Source of the DNA: Wuchereria bancrofti
Lineage: Eukaryota; Nematoda; Chromadorea; Rhabditida; Onchocercidae
DNA length: 64,000 bases
Reading direction: 5' to 3'
Assembly: GCA_005281725.1 (NCBI GenBank)
Contig: SSBO01000003.1
Span: forward strand, 6,324,495-6,388,494
How positions within the stretch are numbered: the first letter of the stretch is position 1; every line of letters starts with the position of its first letter. Under the pieces are notes generated by a model. That model did not search any database, had not been told where the DNA came from, and saw nothing but the letters and a program-made list of their open reading frames with translations. Below, piece after piece: positions 12,701-36,053 of the stretch. Position numbers and translations under genes: made by a program.

Positions 12701-15441
12701 ATGGTGCAGAGTTGACGCAGATTCGGGAGTTCCATCGTTAATTTGCTTTACAGTTGTCAGCTGGAATACCGTATCATCATTTTCATGTAGATAATGAATT
12801 GTTCGTTGAAGAGCTCGCATCCATGCATTACATAATGTATCCGAGTCGGCTTGCAACAAATGATTCCTAAAAATATAGTAAAGGTCGAACTTGCCTTTTT
12901 TGAATCACTGTCAAAATCGTTAATCTTTCAGATATTTGGACTAAGGTAGAAAAAATTCAATACTTTGTTGGCGTGACCAATTCGAAACAACACGTCCTTT
13001 CAAATGTTGTAGGCGCTGGCCTGACAAGACACAACTTCAAATCCGATTCCATAATCGTTGGCGTCTCCACCGCATCGGATCGATGAGAATATATCTTGAA
13101 AAAAACATTTAAGAAAGGATACCCTTTGAAACTAACTGAAAATCTCAGTTTGTTAGGATATATATCGCTTGAACTCCTAAAAAAAATTTGTCACTTCTAA
13201 AGAAATTTCACCAATTTATTGTCCTTAATTTGAAACCAACGTCGGTGCCATGTCTTGAAAGCATTGGTAGCTCGTTTGAAAAGATAACCTTCCATCACAA
13301 CATCATCTTCTGGAGAAATACCAGTTGGATGAAGAAATACTTCCTAAAAAATTGTTCAGTTGTACAGCATATATAACACAATAATATAATACAATAATAT
13401 AACAAAAGGTATAATACGAAAGCAAAAATCGACTTAAGATGCTAGTTTTAAAGCAACTTCGATTTTATAAATGATTCAGAATGACTTAGGAACCAGCGGT
13501 TTACCTTAGGTACTAAAGCATGACGATCTTGCATCTTTCTTTTTACATATTTACTTTTATTTGCCAGCAATGATGAGGTATCAGCTATTGCACCACTTTC
13601 AACCGCTGTCCACTCATCAAAAAACACGTGCCCACGTACAAAAAATGTATTGCATTCTTTCACAAAGGACCACAACTAGAAGACAAATCACAGTGACATA
13701 TTAATGTTAGAATAACTAACTAAATCATCATTAAAATCCAACTAATCAATAGAACAACCAGGTTGACCAGATATTGTTCACATATCCAAACATTCAGGTG
13801 CATGACATACAGCAACATTGAAATATATGCACTGTAGTAAATTGAATGAATGCATTATAATGATAGTTCAGATGAATAACAAATGCATACAGTTTTATTT
13901 CAGATCTTATTTCATAAACACTCACAGTTTATATGTGCAGCACGGAAAAGGATGGAAATTTTGTTTTGATTTGTGAAGATAAAAATAAACTCACAGCGTC
14001 TAAAACAGTATGATCTTTATGTGCATGGGCGATATTTATCTGAGCCACATAATCCAGCGCAGTGTGTGCAAAACATGTGCCAACAGCAGTAAGAGCATTT
14101 CGCGCATCAGCAATCTCCATTGGTCGTGCACGATGCACCGCAGCACGCTTTGCAAGTGCTTCATCTAGTGAATTTGATAAACTTTCAAAATGGCAACGCG
14201 TTTCTGTTACTTTCGATCGTTCACTGAAACGTCGCTCTGGTAATGAATAGGTTTACAGAATATAGTTTAATGAATGAAGCAAACACTTTTCATTTACTGA
14301 AGAAAACATTCAATCATTGATCTCCCAACAGATAATCAATAAATTTCAATGAAGGAAATACAGCAGAAGTTTCCACTATTATAACAACCAGCAGTGATTT
14401 AAAAACATAATGCTGTTTCAATTTATATCTAAAATCTCCAAGAAGTGCTCTGCGACTAAGATATTCCCACCATTAAAAAAATTACTTTTTAAGGAAAGAA
14501 ATGAGACTCTCAGCAATAGTCAAATGCGACTGTTCGACAAATGACTTGTAGATATGTGCAACCTGCGCGAAAACATCCGATAATGATTTGAGTGCCAATA
14601 GAAGCGATGGGTCCTGTGGCAATAAATCGTAGCATAACTGATTGATAACAGCTGATAAAGTGCTGAAATTTTGCCACCAAAAGTTCACAATATATTTGAT
14701 CACCCAGAATTAACATACCAACTTCAGACGACGAAAAAATCATCTAAATTTGATGTGTAACAATGGAAACTGGGAACCTCTACGTCATAATTTTGAAATC
14801 TCGAAAGTACTTGACAAGTCATAAACCAAATAAAAGAGTTTTGACATATTACAAAAAAAAACTTACTGAAAATCATTTACATAATTCTTCCCATGATCTG
14901 CCAAGGAGTTAAGTAGTTGCAACACCTGCAACAGTATCACTACAGAATAATATAATAAATAATAAAATACAGAGCAATATTAATAAATGACAATTTATGA
15001 TGCATGAAAGCAATTAAATATTCAAAGCAACCGATTTTATTCCCACCTCTAAAACTGAAATTTTTATCGATTATCAGGACCGTTTAGCGCTTAAAATTTG
15101 ATGCCACTAAGCCGTTCCTATATTTGATTACCCATGAAACGATAAAGCTACCTCAGTAAGCTTTGAATCTAACTTGGCGAAGTACTGCTCATGTGCCAAA
15201 ATTGCGTGTCTGAAACAAATCGACCGAATCCCAACTCTTAACCATCATTGATATAGAAAAAGCATTCAAAGGACAATGAACTGTTTATTTTACACTCTCA
15301 CAACATGCATCAAAATGGATTATGTCAGCAACTAGAAAAATGAAATTCATACAACCTACAGAAAATTGACCTGAACCTCGGAGAATCCTTCAATGCTTCC
15401 GTGAAATCAAGTTTTGGAAGCGTTTCCACCACGACGGACAT
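9782..15441 (-). CDS. cnt-1: ACAP-type Arf GAP (BAR-PH-ArfGAP-ankyrin)
   Basis: Eighteen exons close in one frame of about 779 aa: 15441-15371, 15209-15152, 14925-14867, 14662-14486, 14449-14407 (43 nt), 14234-13995, 13675-13505, 13343-13212, 13094-12964, 12866-12605, 12096-11891, 11628-11528, 11399-11256, 10994-10932, 10862-10720, 10486-10377, 10290-10180, 9899-9782. The start (MSVVVETLPKLDFTEALKDS) matches the ACAP N-terminus. An all-helical BAR domain follows, with ARNALTAVGTCFAHTALDYV. A PH domain (EGYLFKRATNAFKTWHRRWF) comes next. The ArfGAP zinc finger is CADC-x16-CIEC, then GIHRSFGVQVSKVRSL with the catalytic Arg. The segment REAWIRAKYIERRFV and three ankyrin repeats (HNNRAVLAA, NTALHIAAS, NETPLDLAI) precede an acidic tail. 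ACAP proteins stimulate GTP hydrolysis on Arf6 at endosomes and the plasma membrane, and sense curvature through the BAR domain. The symbol is the C. elegans ACAP orthologue. Very confident on family. Confidence 0.95.
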
Positions 15442-16927
15442 CACTCAAAAGTATTCCTCTTTCAGATGTATATTCTAAAATTTGACTTAAACGATATTGA
15501 AATATTGCGAATTTTTAGAATCTGTAGGTGCTGTGAGTAACGAGGCTAAGAAATTATTGGAAAATAAATACACAAAAATAATTGCTGCAAGCATTAACTT
15601 CCTTGAAAGAAGGGCAAGCAGTATTATCAATTCATTTCATAATCCAAGAAAAAATTTCCAAGCGATTTATGAAGTGATTTACTATAACTTTATTTAATGA
15701 TGACATAAATGTACGGTTGAAAATATCAAGCAGATTTCACAACCGAGATTTATAGCAACTATCCATTAGTGAGAAGGGATATGGGAGTAAAGAAAGATTG
15801 GAACTGTTCGTATCTTTCAGAATTACATGATACAACGTCAGAACACTGTGTCAAAGACCCTAAAGCCTACCAGGAATTTCAGATTTCAGGACTGTACGAA
15901 TTTACTTAGAGTTAAAACTATTTAAATTCGAAGGCGTTGAGAGGACCTGACAGTATGTCCCACTTATGAGAATTGATGAATTCTGCTATTCGTAAATAAC
16001 ATCACCTTCGGCTTCTGTAAGAGATTGATCGGGAAATAATTTAGTTGTGAATTCAAAAATCGATTAGGGAAACTGATGTAAAAAAGAACATTATAGAAGT
16101 GGATTTATTAATATCATAGTAATAACACAACAAATCACAGGTAAGCAACTAAAACGACACAAATATTCATCAATTCCATCAGGAAAGAAAATAGACATAG
16201 TAAAGCAAACTGTTGGATCAAATGAAATCGAATTAACCTGATTTGACAAATTGCTGAAATTGTTTTGGCGGCTTTATTTGTACTCATTTATCATCCAGTG
16301 TCCTCTGGACTTTATATTTACTTTTTTTTCGCAAACAGAAAGCTAGCTTACTGTTATGTTTTTTATCTTATTCTTTTTAATAAAAATTCAAATAATGCAA
16401 AAAAAAAAAACATATGTATAGAAAATGATGACGTCATGAAAGGCAATCAACTAACTGAAAAGCATACGGTTCCATAAGCATAAAAAGAGAGAAAATTTTT
16501 TTCTGTTAAAATTCTTTGTGTGCTGCAAAATAGTAATTAAGACAGTTCGACATATGCCAACTACACATTTTGAAAATGCTTTTTCTTAAAAGCTAACTGG
16601 TAACGACTCTTTTCTTTAAGGCTCTCTGGCTGCAGAGAAAAAGGTAACACTTGGGACAAGGAGAGAGTATGTAAAAAGTAGACTGAAAGTAATAAAAGAA
16701 AAATGCTTATGGCTCCATTTCACTAGCTTGACTCGTTTCTAAGAAGATAAATGGTTGTAAATTTCAGATCAGAATCATGCACATTTAGAAAAAATGATCA
16801 GAAAGAACATGAAGATTACGAATCGGACAGTCAAAACTTTAGAATGAGATGTATTTCGATTACAAAAAAAAAGGAAAAAGTGAAATATAGAACGGCTGAA
16901 GCTTAGCCATATGTAACTCAAACGGAG
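15442..16927. other. Intergenic between ACAP start and ELP5 end
   Basis: Holds the ACAP 5' flank and ELP5 3' flank (both minus-strand genes). The 66-codon plus-strand open frame at 15497-15697 has no ATG (it begins TTG) and no recognisable domain, so I do not call it. Poly-A/T runs only otherwise. Confidence 0.45.
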
Positions 16928-18851
16928 TTAAATTTCAAGGTCATCATCTGGGTCACTTTCATCGAAATCATCTGCTTCATCTGGAGTGTAAATAATGCGA
17001 CCACCAGCTCGAATCTTTCGATTTTCCCTCACACGTAACCTCACTAATTCTAAAATATCAGTAAGGAATCCGGAAAGTAAATACCTCAATACCAATTTTA
17101 ATGATGCACAAGGTATCCCATTAAATGAGATACAGTTGAAGTTAACACTAACTGCGGGCAGGAAAATAATCAGATTTTATACCTTCTTCTTTCTGAGCAG
17201 CTTCGTAAGGTAAAGATACACGGTCTCTGGCTTCAAGCTCCGACTTTTTCAATTGAAGGCCGACATTGAAGGAACTTTTGGGCACCGGTAAATTACCATC
17301 TCGCTTAGCAGACTTATTCATATCTTGTGCTTTGTATTGCTTGAAAAATAAGTGGAATGTGTTATCGATATATACTGTCCCCACCTGCAAAATAACTTAT
17401 GATTTCGGAAGACAAAGTCATCAAGGAAGTAATTAGAAGTGCTTTGAAAAACAAGTTTCATTTGGCGACTTATCATCGGACGTCGAGAAATTCTCTTTCG
17501 TTCTTTTGCTAGAAAACGGTAGGTATTCAGTATGCAGTAGAAAAGACCGCCGAAAGGGATAAGATTATGTAATCCAAGAAAACTACATTTTTAATTTATC
17601 ATGAACCAATTAAAGAATTATTAGAGTATGCAGTGATTCCTGTTTTATGCAACTCAAATAACTTTAATAAATTGGATAAACAATTCACCTTCACAATTCT
17701 TTTCCCATCAGTCTTATATGAAACAATAGTACAAAGCGGTGTAATTAAGTCTCTGAGTTCCAGAGCATATGTTATATGGGCAATCGAACTCAATCTCTCC
17801 CAGTTTTGAGCAGAAATGCACTCATCGTGCATTCGTGCAATGACAGTAGCGTATTCTAAAAGTTGAAAATACGCAAATGAAAGTGTAGAAAATCCTTTGA
17901 AATTCACACTAACCATCACGTCTCACTGCAATCCTCCATACAAGTAAGAAGCAATTTGAAAGATCTTATAAATTGAAAAAAAAAAAAAACATTCTTTCTC
18001 AGCACTCTCCTATGCACATTCATATGCTGATAGCAACTTACGCGAAATTCCTTTTAGCAACACAATCACCCGGTCAAAAGAACTGCCCAAGGAAATAATG
18101 TCAATCGAATCCAAGAATACTATTGTCCCTTCAGCATTTTTTAACAATGTGATGATTTTACAAAAAATATTGGCAAATGAATCGATTTCCTCCATTAGCG
18201 TACATCGCAGCATGAAAGGATAACGCTTAATCAGTGTATTTTTACATGATGTAAACAGATACACCAGAACTCGTCCTTTGTTGCGCTCGATGGCATCATG
18301 CATTAAACTGGCCCAAATCTTTTCTGCACTGCATTGCAAAGTATCTGCAGATATCAAGTTCGGAAAAATTATATTCATTAACATATATCAAAGAGCTTCT
18401 TTCTTTTATTTTAATTTTAGCACATTACTCTAGTCTTGTATGAAGTTGAAATTTCACGGCACCTCATACACTTTGATACTGAATTTCTGAAATATTTCAG
18501 AATAGTCAGCGAAATCTTTGTCTGCTCGGCTTTGTTTTATTACTTTAAATAAGGAGCAACAAGTTAGTTAAATTATAAAGTGAAACATCGGATGGAGAAG
18601 GTATTCCAGTCCATGACTTAATTTCCAACCCACAAAAAACAAACAGCAGCTTGGTAAAGTACAGGATCACTCGAACTATTTTCATAGCTAAGACAAACAA
18701 GATTTAAGCAGCTGCAATAACATAACAACAGAAGCAATTCCCATTTATTCACACCATGCCTTCCAACCAGATTACAAAATAACCCCTCATATTTTGTTTG
18801 CGAAATATTACCTTTCACCACTACTAAACTTTTCCAGCGTATATCGTCCAT
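16928..18851 (-). CDS. elp-5: Elongator complex protein 5
   Basis: Five exons in a continuous frame, about 277 aa: 18851-18812, 18344-18042, 17855-17689, 17384-17183, 17049-16928. The start is the ATG at 18851 (MDDIRWKSLVVVK). The core is a RecA-like Elp4/5/6 fold lacking nucleotide-binding motifs, e.g. GRVLVYLFTSC and GTIVFLDSIDIISLG. The C-terminus carries the ELP5 signature: SSFNVGLQLKKSELEARDRV, SLPYEAAQ, then GGRIIYTPDEADDFDESDPD and DDLEI at the stop. This closely parallels the human ELP5 end (FNLHLS..ARDSL..LPF and the acidic DDLD/DPDDDLDI tail). ELP5 bridges ELP4 and ELP6 in the hexameric ring of Elongator, needed for wobble-uridine (cm5U-type) tRNA modification. It lies about 720 bases downstream of the Mi-2 stop in the same direction. 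Whether they share an operon cannot be told from sequence alone. Confidence 0.88.
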
Positions 18852-19569
18852 TATATCGCACGCTCCCGCAAACAAATCAATCAGATAAAGCAGTCACCTC
18901 GGTCTCCGAAAGTATTACTGCCATAGATGAAGCCTCAACCTCAAATGAAAAGTTATAATTTTGCTTTGTTTTTTGTTAAAACCATTCAAAAATCGAATCA
19001 TACAATATTACTAATCTTAGGGCGCGAACGAGCAAATATTCCAGACATCTTCAATATCATCTTTGCGCATCTAAAATCACTAATTCATGAAAACGAGGCC
19101 CGAAATACAAAGTACCATTTGAAGCAAATACGTCTGAATGTTACAACCATAAATATTAGAACAATATGTTCATGGGATATTTTATTATGATCAAATGGAA
19201 ATCAACTACATAAATAAGGAAAAACAATATAAGCAAAAACGAACATGAAGTAAACAAACACTAAAAACGAACGTTCAACAGCTTGTGCTTAGCCATACAA
19301 AAAGACATTAACAACATGCAGTATAATTCAATGAGATCAAACCCATCAAACGAGTGCACACGATCCAGCAAGAATATCAAAGTTGGTTAGACATCACTAG
19401 TTTTTGATGTTACTGAGATATACTTACACGCCGAATATAAATATATCAAGCCTTTCTATTCTAGACTACCACAGCTGTGCAAACATTTTGAAGCTGTTTT
19501 TACAGTGGTCCAAAAATTATCCCAAACCATACATGAAAAAATATTCGTATTCTAACAATGAATACACAT
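18852..19569. other. Spacer between Mi-2 stop and ELP5 start
   Basis: 718 bases with Mi-2 3'UTR and ELP5 promoter or trans-splice region. No separate gene seen; the plus-strand frame at 18927-19190 is not supported by any domain or splice context. Confidence 0.45.
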
Positions 19570-30961
<11,392 letters not shown>

Positions 30962-33450
30962 CACTCTCTATTTGATCACCAGCTAAATATATCGAATGGC
31001 TGGTTGGAACACTGAAAACAAACACAGGAATCGTTTGTTTGGGGTGACAAAAACGCAACGCTTCTTGAATTTACACACAGCATGGAAATGTGATGAATCA
31101 CACTAGACACCTGAACCTCAGTCTAAGCCTAACCGTCCCCGACTTCCTTGATCTGAAGCTCTTCCCATCACTGGCATACAAGTTGGCATCAGTGAAGTAT
31201 CATCTCGATGAGCTGTCTAACAGTCATCTCGACCACCGGTAACTGCGTGGAAGACGGCAGAACACAAGTGTTAAGTGAAGTTTTGAAAAATCGATAACTG
31301 AGGGGGAGGAGGAGGAATGAGAGTGTAGGTAGGCTGTCGTGCGGGGTGCCAGCGGGTTCCTGTGAAGCAGCGATATTCGTGCTGTCGTCAATGGTCGCCT
31401 GGAATGGACGGGACCGAGTGACCGGGTAGGTCAGGAATGGGCGAATTAGTTGGGTAAGTGGTGGCGGACTGCCATGGTTGTACATCAACAACGGAAGAAG
31501 CAAAGGAAGAAACGTTTGATTACACGGAGGGTAGGCAGCAGATATGCAAATTGTGCCATAGACGCAGAGTAATGCAAGTTCGAGTCATTCAGGTCGATTT
31601 TAAAATGATTTCAATCTCAGTTTGTATTCCTTCTTTGAAGGAACTTCCCATATCAGACATTAGTCATTTGCTCGCAAGTTGTTGCGAATTCATGGACCCG
31701 ATTGTCGGTCGGATGAAGTGTCTTATATAAGCAATCTTCGAAAGCATTTCCTTTTTCCTTTTCTCTTGTTTCTTATTTAATAAGTAATTCGGAAGGAAAA
31801 ACAGGATTCCAGCTGAATCCACCAGGAATGAAAATGTACGGGGCAAGTCTAAGCCTAAATGTTACCTTCTCAGGTTGACCTCATTTCACCTATAGCTTAC
31901 CACCTTGAACAATAAGAAAAAAGAAACGATCGATATCAGTAGAACGAACTCTTCGAGCAGGCCAAGGGACACCCACCTATTCATTCATTAATACATTCAT
32001 ATTATGTAAGCAAATCGATATCGCCACCTCTTTACATTGTATCGATCGATGGGCCACTAAATCGGTTAGCAAATGCGTTAAATAGTAGTACCGTTGAATG
32101 GAGGATCTTTGCCAATTGAACTGTTATTAACACCCGTTGTCTTTCATTTCTTTCCCATTTAGGTAATGTATTGATGATGGATTGCGGAGTATTTAAGAAA
32201 TCTCGAGAAGACTCCGCGATCCTTATTCTTCCTTACTTATAATCCGAGAGACATCTCTCATCAATCAGGTTTGAAGGATATTAAATTCACGATATAAACA
32301 AGCAGCACTGAAAGAATATTAAGGATGAATAAAAGACACTTGAATTTCCGCAAGAATTGGTTATAAACAAATATATCTGAGTGAATCGTAATTCTGAAGG
32401 AGTAGAACATTCATGGAAGTTTGCCAAACATTTTCCATATTAAAATGAGCGCAGATGAGTTCGTAGATTCACCTAATAAAAACGGGGAAGCAACTTCGGC
32501 GATATCACTGGTATATCTGTTCGAGGAATGATACTTAATTGTCCAGTTCTACTCGAGAATATGTTACATCCAGCAGATATGAGTGATGGATAATTCGTTC
32601 TTCCATTTTTACCGGGCTCTTAATTAATTTCTTTGAAAATGAAAATTTGATCCACGTAAATCTTTACCGTCTTTTACGTAATCATTTTGAAGATCAAACC
32701 GTTGACCAGTCTTGATCAGTTTCAGATTTGGAAATATCACCATGATTCAGTTATAAAATAAGCACCAAACAATTAGGCAAAGTATTTTTTGCGTTGATCC
32801 ATCTGTATGTGGTTAATCATTTGGTGACATCATAAGCATGAATGGACATTTGACATCCTTGGAAATATGTATACTATGGAATGTTGCGTTCTTTTAATTA
32901 TTTGCTGTCGGCAAATTCTAGTAAATTATTTCTGCATCATTTTACGAACTCATTCCACCTGTAGTAAAAGATATTTTTATTTTTCTTCCACTTGTAATTT
33001 GTTTAGTGATAAAGCGATTAGTTGAAATGTTGCATGGCCTATAAAATAAGTGCCTAACATTTACGGTTGGTTATGAATACATCTGTCTAATTCATAGTTG
33101 TACTAACGATTAACGGTCAACTTAACATTCATACACTTAACAAACATTAAAAGTGAAAAATGGAACACTTTTCGAAGAGAAATACTGAATTTCTTAAACA
33201 CTTCTCTTTACTAGACAGAGGTCAAAGTTTAGCTAATGGCATGAAATATTTATGTACTGCTCGTTAAAGCACGCTTAATTTAAGATAAACAAATTTCCGT
33301 ATTTTAAATCTATGGTCTCGTGACAAAGGCTCTTATGGGGAAGGAGGGAATATCGCTCTAACAGTCTGCTTCTCTTGAAATGCGACTGACAGTTCTCTGC
33401 ACTTTTCGATTTATCCCACTCAACATAATAAACAAAACTATAATCAGTAG
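30962..33450. other. Mi-2 upstream region
   Basis: Begins with the short Mi-2 leader: a trans-splice-like acceptor (GTTTGTTTTCAG on the minus strand) lies 51 bases before the ATG. The rest, up to the U6 promoter, is moderately AT-rich without a supported exon on either strand. The open frames at 31189-31503 (-) and 31458-31730 (+) overlap each other and look like chance. Confidence 0.45.
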
Positions 33451-33458
33451 ATATATAA
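33451..33458 (+). promoter_or_regulatory. TATA box of the U6 gene
   Basis: ATATATAA sits 22-29 bases before the U6 start, the position of the TATA element in RNA polymerase III type 3 promoters. I could not identify a proximal sequence element with confidence further upstream. Confidence 0.65.
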
Positions 33459-33479
33459 GCGCTAAGTATATTTATGCTT

Positions 33480-33583
33480 GTTCATTCCGATGAACATATA
33501 CTAAAATTGGAACAATACAGAGAAGATTAGCATGGCCCCTGCGCAAGGATGACACGCAAATTCGTGAAGCGTTCCAAATTTTT
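33480..33583 (+). ncRNA. U6: U6 spliceosomal snRNA
   Basis: 104 bases that match the U6 consensus almost throughout. The 5' hairpin GTTCA-TTCCGA-TGAAC is perfectly paired. Then come CATATACTAAAATTGG, the ACAGAG box (33517-33522) that pairs with the 5' splice site, the AGC triad (33529-33531), the catalytic GCGCAAGGATGACACGCAAA internal stem-loop, and the GAAGCGTTCC 3' end. It ends in a T run, as expected for Pol III termination. The intact hairpin, conserved boxes and upstream TATA argue for a working gene rather than a pseudogene. It sits in a gene-poor 8-kb interval between divergent Mi-2 and MADF genes. Confidence 0.97.
33579..33583 (+). terminator. Pol III T-run terminator of U6
   Basis: Five T residues directly after the conserved U6 3' sequence GTTCCAAA. 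Confidence 0.8.
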
Positions 33584-35860
33584 CAAGGATTTTGGAGGTT
33601 AGTTGGTTACAATGATGTGCTATGTTTGTATATTCATACGTATAAAGAAAAGACTTTAGGCGGATTAAGGTATGCTCGTAGCTTTCCAAAAGGATTGGTT
33701 AGGTCAATGATCCTTTTCGGTGAATCTCTTGAGTTAAAGAACAATTTAGCAGCATGTTGCGGCGATGCTGTGCTAATAGCATGAATGTCAATACCAAATT
33801 TCTTACGTCCATTAAGTTCTTGAGCTACCGTTCACTGAAAGTACGTGAAACACTTTATCGATGGATTGACGTAATAATATCACGGTGAAAATAACATTCA
33901 GTCATATTAACATCCCACTTAAGCTAAAACGATTTACAGTCGCCACGTCGATTTCGAGTACTGTGTGTTTGTTGTTACTTAATCCAAACGCATCTCTTTT
34001 TTTACGAGAAATCAATGTGATGATTATTGTATTGTTGCTGGAAGTACGAGTGCAGTTTCTTCCGATCGATTACTATTGTAGGAATCACGTTTTAACGAAA
34101 TTGAAATCTATGGAAGACGGAGTAGGAGATTTTCTGCTTTTTCTTCAGAACAAAGAAGCACCCGCCAAGGAAGAATCTATAATATCAGTGGTCATTCACA
34201 GCATTATTATCACACGAAAACGGAAGTGGATGACGGACAGATGAAAGGACAGGATAAAATAGCAGTGGCAACAGCACAAATAATGATGAAAGAAGGAGAC
34301 AGCCAGTTTAGTAGTTCCTCTACTGTAGTGGTTTCGGATACCTATCCAATTTCAATCCTCATGTAAAAAATTTCTGTCGACAACCGGAATGAACCTGAGT
34401 TAGAGATGCAGAGACGCTTGCTGTGCCATCTGACAGATTACCAGTGTGCTACGATAATAAAACCTGATCTGATCCAAACATACTCTGTTTTTATGCTTCA
34501 TTTATTGCTCTCTTCTATCCCTTTACTGTTGCTGCTATCCAATCGACATTCAATCGCCTTAACAACCGAAACCACCGGTCATTTAAGAAACCGTTCCTGA
34601 TAAGTATTTTAGATTGTAATTCTCTTTAAAAGATGATGAAATCCCATCTTTTAATGGTTTGCTTAATTCACCTCATTCCTCCCATTACATGATCTTCGAT
34701 AGGGTCTCCCTATTACTGTCACTTGTCTACCCATCCTGATAGCTCTTTTTTGGCTCTTTATGATGTGTCCAAAAATCTGAATAGTCTGAAATAAATACGG
34801 TTTGACCATTTATTTATTATCACATTAAGTTAAAATCGTCACATAGTCGCTCCAGGCAATCTTAATGACTTGTTTCTATTCGCCTATCGGAAACGGACTT
34901 CCAACTGGATTTTTGATATCAGCATTAAACCATAGTTCCAATTAAGTTAGCAGGTTACCTACATCCGTTCGATTTATCCGTGTAGAAGGGTTGAAAATAT
35001 CAAGTATAAATAATCACTTATTCTTCAAGAAGTGTTTGTATAAGAAATCCGAAAAATTGTGCATGTATGAGATTTAAGGAACGCCCTAAGGACTTTAGAG
35101 GTGAGTATGAAGTGGATCGATAAGTGAAAAATGTATAATACAAGTAATTACTTCGTTGCTCTCGTGTACTAATATTACTTTGTTTAAACCGAATTAACGG
35201 TTTCAGTCGGCTTATTTACTTCAAAGAATATTTTGCTACCGTGGAATAAGTCAAGTCACTTTTTCTTAAATGAAGCGAAGGGAAAGATTGCTCGACTCTT
35301 TCTTATAAGGCTACTTACAATAAGTATGCAACGTTAACGTAACTATCCTGATCCCTCAGTCAGTTTTCAATGTTGCACCCACATCAGAACTGTTTTTCCA
35401 TTATGTTACTGTGTTTGCGAGCTGACTTAAATCTTATTATATTCCTTAAGCAATCTTTTCATTTATTTTCCATTTCGATTGATCATAATGCAGCAACGAA
35501 ACTCTAAAAATCCAAACGTCTTAGTGGTTTCAGTACTGAAAAATTTCTTCTGCCGCCATGGCTTGAACGGATTTTCAGTCGTACATCTGGTCACGAGTCG
35601 GAAAAGAGGATGTCTGGGCCGGTTCTGCTGCTGTCCCCTAATTAGTGTATACCTGTCTGTATGTCTGTTCGTCTGTCTGCGTCCAATAACAGGATTTTAC
35701 TATATATATTTGTCAGTAATGGCGATGTAACCGGAAATACGGAGGAATAGAAGGAGAGATAGGGCAGTGGTGGTGGTGTGCTGATGGTGTCGTTGCCGGA
35801 GCTGCAAACAAACATGTTGTGCCTCGGTGAACGGACAGACCGATTGGGGAGGGGGGGAGG

Positions 35861-36030
35861 NNNNNNNNNNNNNNNNNNNNNNNNNNNNNNNNNNNNNNNN
35901 NNNNNNNNNNNNNNNNNNNNNNNNNNNNNNNNNNNNNNNNNNNNNNNNNNNNNNNNNNNNNNNNNNNNNNNNNNNNNNNNNNNNNNNNNNNNNNNNNNNN
36001 NNNNNNNNNNNNNNNNNNNNNNNNNNNNNN
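35861..36030. other. Assembly gap (170 N)
   Basis: A run of N flanked by a G-rich tract (GGGGAGGGGGGGAGG) on the left and an (AC)n/(AT)n microsatellite on the right. The flanks suggest the gap was caused by simple sequence; its true length is unknown. Confidence 0.99.
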
Positions 36031-36053
36031 ACACACACACATATATACATACA
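36031..36053. repeat. (AC)n/(AT)n microsatellite at gap edge
   Basis: ACACACACAC followed by ATATATACATACAC directly after the gap. The true repeat length is hidden by the gap. Confidence 0.8.

Noticed and set aside
15497..15697. 66-codon plus-strand frame upstream of ACAP
   Set aside because: Starts at a non-ATG codon, no domain, and no neighbouring exon could be joined.
33501..33689. Minus-strand open frame over the U6 gene
   Set aside because: It is entirely explained by the antisense of U6 snRNA and its 3' flank.
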